From Comamonadaceae bacterium (lineage in GTDB: Bacteria; Pseudomonadota; Gammaproteobacteria; Burkholderiales; Burkholderiaceae_C): a stretch of 38,399 nucleotides of DNA. Of this stretch, positions 1-9,358 are shown in pieces (positions within the stretch are counted from its first letter, which is position 1; every line of letters starts with the position of its first letter). The stretch lies in contig SEAY01000020.1 in NCBI GenBank assembly GCA_004144865.1, forward strand, positions 1 to 38,399, read 5' to 3'. The translations under genes and the position numbers were made by a program. The notes beneath the pieces are model-generated. The model was not told where the DNA came from. It searched no databases and was given only the letters and a program-made list of their open reading frames with translations.

Positions 1-265
1 TCGCTGCGCTCACCGCCAGCCTACGGGGTCGGGCTTGGGGCTTGGGCAGTGCCGGCTCCCGTAGGCTGGTGGTGCCGCCAGGCACCCCAGCGATCGCCGC
101 AGGCGGCGGCGCAGCCACCACCCGCCCCGCGAATTTCCGCACCGGCGGCGGCTCCCGCGGCGCGAACCACGGGGCGGCTCCCTGCAGCACCAGCAGGTGC
201 ACGGCCAGCACGATCCCCGCGAGCGGCGCCAGCCGCCCCCAGGGCGCGGCCGGCCTCGCGTTCAC
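1..265 (-). CDS. Partial N-terminal part of a membrane-anchored protein (possibly DUF3108 family)
   Basis: An open frame starts at a GTG (265-263) and runs off the left edge of the window without a stop. The start overlaps the stop of the upstream IclR gene as GTGA, which suggests translational coupling. The visible 88 residues have a short basic start, one hydrophobic segment (about residues 13-30, rich in Leu, Val and Ala), then a Pro/Ala/Arg-rich linker. This resembles the N-terminus of DUF3108-type envelope proteins of Comamonadaceae, which have a membrane anchor, a low-complexity linker and a C-terminal periplasmic domain. That domain is not visible, so the family call is tentative. Oddly, the linker-coding part contains a GTAG-headed palindromic repeat pair that keeps the frame open. 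Confidence 0.5.
   Translation of the reverse strand, partial: MNARPAAPWGRLAPLAGIVLAVHLLVLQGAAPWFAPREPPPVRKFAGRVVAAPPPAAIAGVPGGTTSLREPALPKPQARPRRLAVSAA
13..95. repeat. GTAG-headed REP-like doublet inside an open reading frame
   Basis: Two palindromic units face each other: one ends in CTAC at 21-24 and the other starts with GTAG at 61-64. The right-hand unit (61 to about 95) is a near copy of the repeat at 14537-14584, sharing the GTAGGCTGG start and an AGGCACCCCAGCGAT block. It lies within the linker-coding part of the partial minus-strand gene. Confidence 0.55.
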
Positions 266-1038
266 CCGCTATGGCCCAGGTCGCTGGATAGCTGCGCGGC
301 CGCCGCGCGCAGGGGCTGGTCGACGGCGCCGCCCCACTCGCCGTCGAAGGTGCCGGCCGGGCCGAGCGCCACCACGCCCAGGACCATGTGCCCGTCGGAA
401 TCGAACACCGGCACGCAGAAGGCCACGATGCCGGGCAACAGCGTGTCGACCACCCGCGAAGCGCCGCGGCGCCGCACCTCGTCGAGCGCGGCGCGCACCT
501 CGGCCATCGTGGTGGGCAGGTCCTTGCGGCCCTGCTTCTGCGCGCGCGCCATCTCCTCCTTCAGCATGGGCGCAATCGCTTCCTTGGGCGCATGGGCGGC
601 GAAGCACAGGCCGGTGGCCGACGACAGCAGCGGCATCACGTCTCCCAGGCGCAGGTTCACCGTGACGGCCGAAGGGGACTCTTCCCAGTGCACGATGGTG
701 GGGCCGTGGTTGCCCCACACGGCCAGTGCCAGCGTGTGGCCGATCTCCTCCATCAGCGGCACGATGCGTTCGCGCGCGAGCTTCACCGCGTCGAGCCGCT
801 CCAGCGAGGCCAGCCCGAGCTTCAGCGCGGCGGGCCCGAGGTCGTAGCGGGTCGTGGCCGCGTCCTGCACCACCAGCTGCAGGCGCTGGAAGCTCACGAG
901 GTAGCGGTGCGCCTTGGCCGCGCTCATGTTGGCGGCGCGCGCCAGGTCGCGCAGCATCAGCGGGCCCTCGGCCTCGCCGAGCACCTGCAGCAGGCCGAAG
1001 CCCACTTCCACCGACTGGATGCCCGCGCGCTCCTTCAT
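262..1038 (-). CDS. IclR-family transcriptional regulator
   Basis: This is a 258-residue protein, the usual length for the family. The N-terminal winged helix-turn-helix (about residues 8-65) has the typical pattern LRDLARAANMS-AKAHRYL, followed by the IclR effector-binding domain (about 80-250). It is transcribed divergently from the fumarylacetoacetate hydrolase family gene across 120 bp that hold an imperfect IclR-type palindrome, so it probably controls that gene and itself. The ATG at 1036-1038 is preceded by a GAAGGGA-like ribosome binding site. Its stop overlaps the start of the next minus-strand gene (GTGA). The effector is unknown; IclR proteins beside FAH-fold enzymes often respond to aromatic-acid catabolites. 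Confidence 0.9.
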   Translation of the reverse strand: MKERAGIQSVEVGFGLLQVLGEAEGPLMLRDLARAANMSAAKAHRYLVSFQRLQLVVQDAATTRYDLGPAALKLGLASLERLDAVKLARERIVPLMEEIGHTLALAVWGNHGPTIVHWEESPSAVTVNLRLGDVMPLLSSATGLCFAAHAPKEAIAPMLKEEMARAQKQGRKDLPTTMAEVRAALDEVRRRGASRVVDTLLPGIVAFCVPVFDSDGHMVLGVVALGPAGTFDGEWGGAVDQPLRAAAAQLSSDLGHSG

Positions 1039-1098
1039 GCCGTCCCTTCGGGCGGCCGTGCGGCCCCGCGTCCGCTAGAATTACGATTAGGTAAATTC

Positions 1099-1115
1099 AT
1101 TTCACAATGCGTAAT
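1099..1115. promoter_or_regulatory. Putative IclR-type operator in the divergent promoter region
   Basis: ATTTCAC-AAT-GCGTAAT is an imperfect palindrome with five of seven arm positions matching. It lies in an unusually AT-rich patch of the IclR/FAH intergenic region. A wider inverted repeat ATTACG (1080-1085) / CGTAAT (1110-1115) overlaps it. IclR-family operators commonly have this layout, but no binding evidence is available. Confidence 0.45.
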
Positions 1116-1158
1116 GGTCCGCGCGGACTCTAGCGCATCCGGATTTCAGGGGCAATCG

Positions 1159-2181
1159 ATGAAGCTGGCGACGTACAGGGACGGCTCGCGCGACGGGCAA
1201 CTGGTGGTGGTCTCGCGCGACCTGCAGTCGGCGCATTATGCGACCGGCATCGCGGGCAGGCTGCAGCAGGTGCTGGACGACTGGAACTTCCTCGCCCCCC
1301 AATTGCAGGACCTCTACCAGGCCCTGAACGCCGGCAAGGCGCGCCATGCCTTCCCCTTCGACCCGGCGCAGTGCATGGCGCCGCTGCCGCGCGCCTACCA
1401 GTGGGCCGATGGTTCCGCGTACATCAACCACGTGGAGCTGGTGCGCGCCGCGCGCAACGCCGAAGTGCCCAAGACGTACTACGAAGACCCGCTGATGTAC
1501 CAGGGCGGCAGCGACGATTTCCTCGGCCCGCAGGAGGACGCGAAGTTCCGCAACGAGGAGTGGGGCATCGACTTCGAGGCGGAGGTGGCGGTGGTCACCG
1601 GCGACGTTCCCATGGGCGCCACGCCGGAGCAGGCGCTCGACGGCGTGCGGCTGGTGATGATCGCCAACGACTGGAGCCTGCGCAACCTGATCCCCAACGA
1701 GCTGGCCAAGGGCTTCGGCTTCTTCCAGAGCAAGCCGGCCACGGCCTTTAGCCCCGTCGCCGTCACGCCCGACGAACTCGGCGACGCCTGGCAGGGCGGC
1801 CGCGTTCACCTGGTGCTGCAAAGCGCGTGGAACGGCCGCAAGGTCGGCATGTGCGACGCCGGCCCCGACATGACCTTCCACTTCGGCCAGCTCATCGCCC
1901 ACATCTGCAAGACGCGCAACGTGCGCGCCGGCAGCATCGTCGGCTCGGGCACCGTGAGCAACAAGGGCGTGGAAGGCCAGGGCGGCAAGATGGAATGGCC
2001 CAAGGGCTACAGCTGCATCGCCGAGAAGCGCGCCATCGAGACCATCCAGGACGGCAAGCCCGCCACCGAGTTCATGCGCTTCGGCGACACGATCCGCATC
2101 GAGATGAAGGGCAAGGACGGACAGAGCGTGTTCGGGGCGATCGAGCAGCGCGTCGTCGGCCCGGCAGGACCCGCAGCGTAG
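1159..2181 (+). CDS. Fumarylacetoacetate hydrolase family protein
   Basis: The 340-residue protein has an N-terminal FAH-associated region (about 1-85) and the FAH-fold catalytic domain (about 85-335). The conserved acidic metal-binding segment GIDFEAEVAVVTGD and the segments ANDWSLRNLIPNELAKGFGFFQ and GTVSNKG are visible. Family members are Mg/Mn-dependent and cleave or hydrate 3-oxo acids such as fumarylacetoacetate, acylpyruvates or 2-oxo-pentenoates in aromatic-compound breakdown. The ATG at 1159 is chosen because homologues begin MKLATY; the frame is open far upstream without signal. It is divergent from an IclR regulator. No homogentisate dioxygenase or other pathway gene is adjacent, so the exact substrate cannot be stated. 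Confidence 0.88.
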   Translation: MKLATYRDGSRDGQLVVVSRDLQSAHYATGIAGRLQQVLDDWNFLAPQLQDLYQALNAGKARHAFPFDPAQCMAPLPRAYQWADGSAYINHVELVRAARNAEVPKTYYEDPLMYQGGSDDFLGPQEDAKFRNEEWGIDFEAEVAVVTGDVPMGATPEQALDGVRLVMIANDWSLRNLIPNELAKGFGFFQSKPATAFSPVAVTPDELGDAWQGGRVHLVLQSAWNGRKVGMCDAGPDMTFHFGQLIAHICKTRNVRAGSIVGSGTVSNKGVEGQGGKMEWPKGYSCIAEKRAIETIQDGKPATEFMRFGDTIRIEMKGKDGQSVFGAIEQRVVGPAGPAA

Positions 2182-2186
2182 ACATC

Positions 2187-2301
2187 CGTCGTCCCCGCGC
2201 AGGCGGGGACCCAGAGCGCGCGCAGCGCTCTTCCGGACGCCCTGGATTCCCGCCTGCGCGGGAATGACGGGGGCCCCCCCGCCTGCGCGGGGACGACGGG
2301 C
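2187..2301. repeat. Paired-hairpin dispersed repeat with an extra third hairpin
   Basis: Hairpin 1 is GTCCCCGC/GCGGGGAC (2191-2210), hairpin 2 is ATTCCCGC/GCGGGAAT (2246-2265) and hairpin 3 is CCCCGC/GCGGGG (2277-2292). All have CTGC or GCAG loops. The first two plus flanks (2187-2269, 83 bp) match the 82-bp element inside recG at 21073-21154, differing mainly in the central spacer. This type of repeat, carrying the CCCGCCTGCGCGGG core, is widespread in proteobacterial genomes. It fills the gap between the FAH and OPT genes and could act as a terminator for the former. Confidence 0.85.
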
Positions 2302-2337
2302 GCCCCGCGTCCCGGCGTCCTCGCGGATACTCGTTCC

Positions 2338-4056
2338 ATGGACGCCCCGCCCCGCTGGCGCTGGCTGCCCGCGCTAGGCAGCTGGCGCTACCACGTCCTG
2401 CTGGCCGCCACCGGCATGCTGGTGCTGGGCCCGCTGGCCGGCGTGACGGCGGCGTACATGAACTTCTCGCTCGGCTTCTTCGTCGGCGGGCAGGTGCTCG
2501 CCGGCCTGCTCGGCTCCGCCGTGACGGCCGGCTATGGCGCGGCCGGCAAGCACGGCGCCAACTACATCCAGACCGCTGCGGCCTCGGTGGCGAGCATGAG
2601 CGCCATGGGCGTGCTGGTGCAGGCCATGGTGTGGATGGGGCTGCCGCAGCCGCCGGCCTGGCACCTGGTCGCGTACTTCACCTGCGTGGGCATGCTGGGC
2701 GTGGGCATCGGCATGCTCTACACGCCGGTGCTGGTGGACCGGCTGCGCCTCGTGTTCCCGTCCGGCCTCGCGGTGGCGAACATCCTGCGCGCGCTCACGG
2801 ACCCGGTGCTTCTGCGGCGTTCCGTCACCCTCCTGGGAGGCGGCGTGGCCGCCGGTTTTGCGAGCGGACTGGCCGCGGGCCGGCTGCCGCTGCTGGCCGC
2901 CGCCGAATTCTCGGCGTCCACCTTCGGCGCGGGGCTGGTGGTGCGCGCACGCATCGGCGTCGCGGCCGTGGTGGGCGGGTTGCTCGGGTGGGGGCTGCAG
3001 CCGGCCTTCGTCGCGATCGGCTGGCTGCAGCCGGGCGATCCCTTCCGCAAGATCACCTTCCTGATCGCGCTGGGCACGATCATGGGCGCCGCGCTGGTGG
3101 ACCTGGCGCTCATCTTCCGCGGCGTGCTGCCCGCCGCGCGCAGCGGTGCGGCCGCACGGACCGAGGCCGACGAGGAATGGAAGCGAGTGCACCGTGGGCG
3201 GCTCTGGGCGTGGGTCGCCGCGTGGGCGGCGGCCACGCTCGCCACCGGGCATCTCCTGCTGGGGCAGCCGCTGTTCTATCTCGCGCTCGCCATCGCGCTG
3301 GTGTTCCTGTTCGCGCTGGTGAACGGCATCTCCGTGGGCGTGAGCGATTCGAATCCCATCTCGTCCGCCTTCGTCGTCGCGGTGGTGCTGATGGCGCTGC
3401 TCGGGCTGGCCGACGCGGGCGTCGGGCTCATGGCAGGCGCCATCCTGCTGGTCTCCACCAGCGTGGCGTGCGACATGCAGCAGGACCGCTCGACGGGATG
3501 GCGCCTGGGCACGCCGCGCGCGCTGCAGTTCCGCTACCAGGTGCTGGGCATCCTCGTGGGTGCCGTGCTGGCGGTGGTGTTCGCGCGCCTGTTCATGGCG
3601 GCCTACCCCGTGCTGCTGCAGGACCAGACGGTGATGAAGGCGGGCGAGCAGCCGGTGGAGTGGACTTCCGCCATGACGTACAAGTTCGTGGGCGTGCTGC
3701 GCAGCCTCACCGAGGACAAGCCGCACGAACGCACGGCCATCGTGCTGGGGGTCGGGCTGGGCCTGGTCATCGAGGTGCTGCGCAAGCGGTTGCGCCCGCG
3801 GTCCTTCGTGGTGGATGCGATCCTGCTGCCTTCGCCCTACGCGATGTCGCTGGGCGGCTTCGTCAACCTGCCGGTGGCGCTGTGGTTCGGCGCGGGTGGT
3901 GTGGTGGCCTCGCTGCTGGAGTCGCGCGCGAAGAAGGTCAGGGACCTGCCGGCCGACATGAGCCGCACGTCCCTCGCGGGCGGCGGCCTGATCGCCGGCG
4001 ATGCGCTGGCGGCGCTGGCGGTCGGGGTTGCGGGATTGCTTGCGCTGGTGGCGTGA
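2338..4056 (+). CDS. OPT/YSL-family transporter
   Basis: This 572-residue, strongly hydrophobic protein has more than a dozen predicted membrane segments. Near the N-terminus it shows the OPT pattern MNFSLGFFVGGQVLAGLLG (about residues 41-59), followed by GKHGANYIQT. Its central and C-terminal parts carry the NGISVGVSDSNPISS and LLPSPYAMSLGGFVN segments. OPT proteins are proton-coupled importers of oligopeptides or metal-chelate complexes in the inner membrane; bacterial substrates are mostly undefined. Homology to the superfamily is clear but substrate assignment is not possible. There is no ribosome binding site; a GATACT hexamer lies six bases before the ATG, so a leaderless transcript is possible. 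No partner gene is adjacent. Confidence 0.85.
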   Translation: MDAPPRWRWLPALGSWRYHVLLAATGMLVLGPLAGVTAAYMNFSLGFFVGGQVLAGLLGSAVTAGYGAAGKHGANYIQTAAASVASMSAMGVLVQAMVWMGLPQPPAWHLVAYFTCVGMLGVGIGMLYTPVLVDRLRLVFPSGLAVANILRALTDPVLLRRSVTLLGGGVAAGFASGLAAGRLPLLAAAEFSASTFGAGLVVRARIGVAAVVGGLLGWGLQPAFVAIGWLQPGDPFRKITFLIALGTIMGAALVDLALIFRGVLPAARSGAAARTEADEEWKRVHRGRLWAWVAAWAAATLATGHLLLGQPLFYLALAIALVFLFALVNGISVGVSDSNPISSAFVVAVVLMALLGLADAGVGLMAGAILLVSTSVACDMQQDRSTGWRLGTPRALQFRYQVLGILVGAVLAVVFARLFMAAYPVLLQDQTVMKAGEQPVEWTSAMTYKFVGVLRSLTEDKPHERTAIVLGVGLGLVIEVLRKRLRPRSFVVDAILLPSPYAMSLGGFVNLPVALWFGAGGVVASLLESRAKKVRDLPADMSRTSLAGGGLIAGDALAALAVGVAGLLALVA

Positions 4057-4057
4057 T

Positions 4058-4150
4058 GGTGGGCAGCGGAGCTGCCCACCCTACGGGAACGGATGGGCGC
4101 GCGGGCCCGTGAACGTCGTCGCGCCCGTAGGGTGGGCAAGCGTGCCCACC
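4058..4150. repeat. GTAG-headed REP-like doublet at a convergent gene junction
   Basis: The first unit (4058-4084) is a perfect 10-bp stem GGTGGGCAGC/GCTGCCCACC with a 3-base loop, ending in CTAC. The second (4127-4150) starts with GTAG and has the stem GGTGGGCA/TGCCCACC. The heads face each other across 42 bp. The doublet lies between the converging OPT and fasciclin genes and could serve as a bidirectional terminator. Confidence 0.75.
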
Positions 4151-4156
4151 GCCGCA

Positions 4157-4765
4157 TCAACCCGGCAGCAGCACCTTGTCCACCACGTGGATCACGCCGT
4201 TGGACTGCATCACGTCAGCGATGGTGACGACCGCCGCATTGCCCTTCACGTCGGTGATCACCACGTCCTTGCCGCGCATCATCGCGGTGAGCGTGCCGCC
4301 GCTCGCGGTCTTCAGCATCGCCTTGCCGCCGCCGGCCTGGATCTGCTGCACCAGGGTGGCGGCGTCCACGCGGCCCGGCACCACGTGGTAGGTGAGGACC
4401 TGCGTCAGCGTGCCCTTGTTCTCGGGCTTGAGCAGCGTGTCCACCGTGCCGGCGGGCAGCATGGAGAAGGCGTTGTTGGTCGGCGCGAAGACGGTGAACG
4501 GGCCGGCGCTCTTGAGCGTGTCCACCAGGCCCGCGGCCTTGACCGCCGTGACGAGCGTGGTGTGGTCGCGCGAGTTCACCGCGTTGTCCACGATGTCCTT
4601 GCCGGGGTACATGGCCGCGCCGCCCACCATCTTGGTGGCTGCACTCGCGGACGCGCCCATGATGGCGGTGGCGCCGCCGGACATGTGCATCTCGATCGGG
4701 CCTTCGGCGAAGGCGGCGGTGGCGAGCAGGGAGGCGGCGCAGGCGGCGATGAGGTGGCGTTGCAT
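4157..4765 (-). CDS. Exported fasciclin (FAS1) domain protein
   Basis: The 202-residue protein begins with a Sec signal peptide (residues 1-20, ending AAFA), then has a single FAS1 domain (about 55-200). Both FAS1 hallmarks are present: FTVFAPTNNAFSMLP (H1 region) and the YHVVPG motif (H2 region), with the usual ending NGVIHVVDKVLLP. FAS1 proteins act in adhesion or matrix contacts outside the cytoplasm; the specific role here is unknown. The ATG at 4763-4765 is chosen over longer in-frame starts because it has a strong AGGAG site seven bases upstream and begins the signal peptide. It lies downstream of otsA, separated by a hairpin, so it is probably a separate transcript. Confidence 0.9.
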   Translation of the reverse strand: MQRHLIAACAASLLATAAFAEGPIEMHMSGGATAIMGASASAATKMVGGAAMYPGKDIVDNAVNSRDHTTLVTAVKAAGLVDTLKSAGPFTVFAPTNNAFSMLPAGTVDTLLKPENKGTLTQVLTYHVVPGRVDAATLVQQIQAGGGKAMLKTASGGTLTAMMRGKDVVITDVKGNAAVVTIADVMQSNGVIHVVDKVLLPG

Positions 4766-4819
4766 GATTTCTCCTGGGGGTGTGCGGGGCCGGGATTCCG
4801 GCCCACGGGAACGAATACG

Positions 4820-4836
4820 CGGGCCGCGGCGGCCCG
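4820..4836 (-). terminator. Possible terminator after otsA
   Basis: A GC-rich hairpin CGGGCC/GGCCCG with a 5-base loop lies 28 bp past the otsA stop, upstream of the fasciclin gene. There is no T-run, so intrinsic termination is uncertain. Confidence 0.35.
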
Positions 4837-4863
4837 GATTCAGGAGAAATGCGTTTCCGTGCG

Positions 4864-6267
<1,404 letters not shown>

Positions 6268-6277
6268 AGGCGCTCCT

Positions 6278-8080
6278 TCAGATCACGGTGTCCCAGGGAG
6301 CCGAGAGCCGCACCGCGGCGTTGATCGTGCCCACCATGGAATACGTCTGCGGGAAGTTGCCCCACATCTCGCCGGTCACCGGGTGCGTGTCCTCGGACAG
6401 CAGGCCCAGGTGGTTGCGGCTCTTGAGCATCACCTCGAAGATCTCGCGCGCCTGCGCCTTGCGGCCTATGCGGGCCAGCGCGTCGATGCGCCAGAAGGTG
6501 CAGATGTTGAACGCGGTCTCCGGCTTGCCGAAATCGTCGGCCGCCTCGTAGCGGCGCATGTACGGTCCGTCGCAGAGCGACTTCTCCAGCGCGTCCACCG
6601 TGGCGATGAAGCGCGCATCGTTGGGATCGATCATGTTCACTTCGGCCATCAGCAGCGCGCTCGCATCGAGGTCGCGGCCGCCGAAGCTCTCGGCGAAGGC
6701 GCCGCGCTCCTCGCTCCACGATTCCTTCAGGATGCGCGCGCGGATGGTGTCGGCGCGCTCGCGCCAATAGCGGATGCGCTCCGGCAATCCGAGCGTGGAC
6801 GCGATCTTGGCCAGGCGGTCGCAAGCCGCCCAGCTCATGAGCGCCGAGGAGGTGTGGATGCGGGCGCGCGTGCGCAGCTCCCACATGCCGGCGTCGGGCT
6901 GGTCGTAGACGCGCCAGGCCTGCTCACCCACCGCCTCCATGTGCTGGAACTCCGCGCGGCCCGCGCGCTTGAACAGGCGATGGTCGTGGAAGGCCTGCGC
7001 CGCGCCCAGCACGATGTTGCCGTACACGTCGTACTGGAAGTGCTCCTGCGCCTGGTTGCCCACGCGCACCGGGCCCATGCCGCGGTAACCGGGCAGGTGC
7101 TCGAGGATGAACTCGGGCAGCTTCTCCTCCTGGCCGATGCCGTACAGCGGCTGGATGTGGCCGCCGCCGGAGCGGATCACCACGTTCATCAGCCAGCGCA
7201 GGTATTCCTCCATCGTCGCCACTTCGGAGATGGAGTTGAGCGCGCGCACCACGAAGAAGGCGTCGCGCAGCCAGCAGTAGCGGTAGTCCCAGTTGCGTCC
7301 GCTGTTGGGTGCCTCCGGGATGCTGGTGGTCATGGCGGCGACGATGGCGCCGGTGTCCTCGAACAGCGACAGCTTGAGCGTCACCGCCGCGCGGATCACC
7401 GCTTCCTGCCATTCCAGCGGCAAAGCCAGGGCGCGCGTCCACTGGCGCCAGTAGGCCACCGTCTCCTGCTCGAAGGAGCGCGCGGTGTCCTCGATGCCGG
7501 TGGACAGCGTTTCGTCCGGGCCCATGATGAAGTTCATGGAGCGGTCGACCACGAAGTAGGTCTCGGACAGGATGTACGCCAGCGGCGCGTCGGTGTTGAT
7601 GCGCAGCGTGTTGTTGCCCGCCACGAAGCGGATGTGCGTGCTGCCCTGCGTCACGCTGGGCTTGGTGCGGCCCCAGTCGAAGCGCGGGCGCAGCAGCACG
7701 CGCATGCGCGGCGAGCCGGACAGCACCTTCACGCGGCGCACCAGCGTCAGCGGGCGGAACATGCGGCCGCGGCTCCAGAAGCGCGGCGCGAAGTCGGTGA
7801 CCTCGATGCCCTGGCCCTTGCGGTCGTACATGCGCGTGCGCAGCACCGCCGTGTTGGGCTCGTAGTGCTGTTCGCTGCGGTCGTAGTCCTCCAGCTCGAA
7901 CGACCACAGGCTGCCGTTCTCGCTGGGATCCAGGATCGCGTTGAACACCGGGTCGCCGTCGAAGCGCGGCAGGCAGCACCAGACGATCCGCGCCTGCTGG
8001 TCGACCAGCGCGCTGTACGCGCAGTTGCCGATCATGCCGACCTGCAGGGTCGAGGGAGTGAGGGTCTTGTTGTCGTTCAT
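6278..8080 (-). CDS. Glycoside hydrolase family 15 protein (glucoamylase/trehalase type)
   Basis: This 600-residue protein matches the bacterial GH15 pattern: an N-terminal beta-sandwich domain (about 1-215; GMIGNCAYSALVDQQARIVWCCLPRFDGDPVF) and a C-terminal (alpha/alpha)6 barrel with RNWDYRYCWLRDAFF, IQPLYGIGQEEKLPE and TFWRIDALARIGR. GH15 enzymes release glucose from alpha-glucans; some bacterial members are trehalases. There is no signal peptide, so it is cytoplasmic. Its ATG overlaps the otsB stop as ATGA, and otsA follows 10 bp later, so it is made together with the trehalose synthesis enzymes. Trehalose or a maltodextrin are both possible substrates; context favours a role in trehalose turnover, but this is inference. 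Confidence 0.92.
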   Translation of the reverse strand: MNDNKTLTPSTLQVGMIGNCAYSALVDQQARIVWCCLPRFDGDPVFNAILDPSENGSLWSFELEDYDRSEQHYEPNTAVLRTRMYDRKGQGIEVTDFAPRFWSRGRMFRPLTLVRRVKVLSGSPRMRVLLRPRFDWGRTKPSVTQGSTHIRFVAGNNTLRINTDAPLAYILSETYFVVDRSMNFIMGPDETLSTGIEDTARSFEQETVAYWRQWTRALALPLEWQEAVIRAAVTLKLSLFEDTGAIVAAMTTSIPEAPNSGRNWDYRYCWLRDAFFVVRALNSISEVATMEEYLRWLMNVVIRSGGGHIQPLYGIGQEEKLPEFILEHLPGYRGMGPVRVGNQAQEHFQYDVYGNIVLGAAQAFHDHRLFKRAGRAEFQHMEAVGEQAWRVYDQPDAGMWELRTRARIHTSSALMSWAACDRLAKIASTLGLPERIRYWRERADTIRARILKESWSEERGAFAESFGGRDLDASALLMAEVNMIDPNDARFIATVDALEKSLCDGPYMRRYEAADDFGKPETAFNICTFWRIDALARIGRKAQAREIFEVMLKSRNHLGLLSEDTHPVTGEMWGNFPQTYSMVGTINAAVRLSAPWDTVI

Positions 8081-8817
8081 GCAGTTCTCGGGGTGCGGGC
8101 GGCCAGGGCCGCCTCGAGTTCGCGTAGCAGTGTGCGGGGGTCGGGCAGGCGGCGGGCGGCGACGGTCGCACCCTCGCCGACCTTGACGCCCGTGCCGCCC
8201 AGGCGCTGGACCGTGGAAAAGCCGGCCTCGTCGGTGACGTCGTCGCCGATGAAGACGGGCGTCCGGCCGGCGAACGGCGGCTCGCGCAGGAAATCCTCGA
8301 TGGCGCGGCCCTTGCTGGCGCCGCCCGGCTTGGCCTCGGCGACCATCTTGCCGCGCAGCAGGGTCATGCCGGGGGATTCGTCCACGGCCTTCTGCATCGT
8401 GTCGAGGCAGAGCTGTTCGAGTTCGGGTGCCTGCCGGTAGTGGAGCGCGAGCGAGCCGCGCTTGTCCTCGACCAGCAGGCGCGGGTGCAGGGCCGCGAGG
8501 GCGCGGGCGGCATGCTCCACGTGGTCCAGCGGATGCGTGTCGAGCAGGTGGACCTGTCCGCCGGCGCTGCGGCGTTCCGCCCCGTGCACCCCGGCGGCCG
8601 GGATCTGCAGGGGCTGGAGGAATGCGTCGAGCTGCGCGATCGGGCGGCCGGAGATCACGGCCAGCGCGCCGTCGAGGTAACGATGGAGCGCGCGCAGCAG
8701 CGGGATGAGGGGCTCGGGCACCTCCACTGCATGCGGTTGCGGCGCGATGTCGACCATGGTCCCGTCGAAATCCAGGAACAGGGCGCAGGAGGGACGGAGG
8801 ATCTCCGCGAGCGTCAT
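8077..8817 (-). CDS. otsB: Trehalose-6-phosphate phosphatase OtsB
   Basis: OtsB removes the phosphate from trehalose-6-phosphate to give trehalose. The 246-residue HAD-superfamily protein shows the nucleophile motif LFLDFDGTMVDI near residue 17, the ISGRP motif, and the metal-binding FIGDDVTDEAGF near the C-terminus. The ATG at 8815-8817 (MTLAEIL) is preferred; an upstream in-frame TTG at 8835 would add six residues, and neither has a clear ribosome binding site. Its stop overlaps the GH15 start (ATGA). It is the first gene of the otsB-GH15-otsA operon. Confidence 0.95.
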   Translation of the reverse strand: MTLAEILRPSCALFLDFDGTMVDIAPQPHAVEVPEPLIPLLRALHRYLDGALAVISGRPIAQLDAFLQPLQIPAAGVHGAERRSAGGQVHLLDTHPLDHVEHAARALAALHPRLLVEDKRGSLALHYRQAPELEQLCLDTMQKAVDESPGMTLLRGKMVAEAKPGGASKGRAIEDFLREPPFAGRTPVFIGDDVTDEAGFSTVQRLGGTGVKVGEGATVAARRLPDPRTLLRELEAALAARTPRTA

Positions 8818-8865
8818 GTGGGTTGACCGTAACAAAGGGGGCGATGGGCCGCCAGACCGCCGCGA

Positions 8866-8901
8866 CGCCGCCCTGCGTAGGAGCGAGCCTACAGCGCGGC
8901 G
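8866..8901. repeat. Single GTAGG palindrome / possible terminator
   Basis: A stem GTAGG (8877-8881) / CCTAC (8888-8892) is extended by GC pairs and by CGCCGC/GCGGCG (8866-8871, 8896-8901). It follows the VOC gene stop and precedes otsB on the same strand. It shares the GTAG head of the other repeats in the window and may end the VOC transcript. Confidence 0.45.
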
Positions 8902-8907
8902 GGGGAT

Positions 8908-9321
8908 TCAGGTGGCGTACAGGCCCTCGAGCGAGCGGAAGCCCTTGATCTCGATGGGATTGCCGAAGGGATCGCAGAAGAACATGGTCCACTGCTCGCC
9001 CGGTTCGCCGGGGTAGCGCACCTGCGGTTCGAGCACGAATTCGGTGCCGGCCGCGCGCAGCCGCGCGGCCATGGCGTGCCAGGCCGGCAGTTCGAGCACC
9101 AGCCCGAAGTGCGGCATGGGAACCATGTGCTGGCCGACGCGGCCGGTTCGCTCGGTGTGGAAGGGCTGGCCGAGGTGCAACGACAGCTGGTGGCCCTCGA
9201 AATCGAAGTCGACCCAGGTGTCGGTGCTGCGGCCTTCGCGGCAACCGAGCACGTCGCCGTAGAACCGCCGCGCCACGTCGAGGTCGGTCACGTGGAAGGC
9301 CAGGTGGAAGAGGGCAGGCAT
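8908..9321 (-). CDS. VOC (glyoxalase/bleomycin-resistance fold) family protein
   Basis: The 137-residue single-domain protein has the VOC metal-site pattern: [23 protein letters not shown] at the N-terminus, [10 protein letters not shown] in the middle and [15 protein letters not shown] at the C-terminus, supplying His, His and Glu ligands. Such proteins are metal-dependent dioxygenases, lyases or resistance proteins; the substrate here is unknown. The ATG at 9319-9321 is the natural family start. It is divergent from the TraB/GumN gene with only 37 bp between the starts. Confidence 0.85.
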   Translation of the reverse strand: MPALFHLAFHVTDLDVARRFYGDVLGCREGRSTDTWVDFDFEGHQLSLHLGQPFHTERTGRVGQHMVPMPHFGLVLELPAWHAMAARLRAAGTEFVLEPQVRYPGEPGEQWTMFFCDPFGNPIEIKGFRSLEGLYAT

Positions 9322-9358
9322 GCGGCGAGGATAACGCGCTGGCGCACAATGCCACGCC

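Noticed and set aside
2187..2301. CRISPR-like array
   Set aside because: The hairpins are palindromic units with unequal spacing and no repeat-spacer regularity; no cas genes are present.
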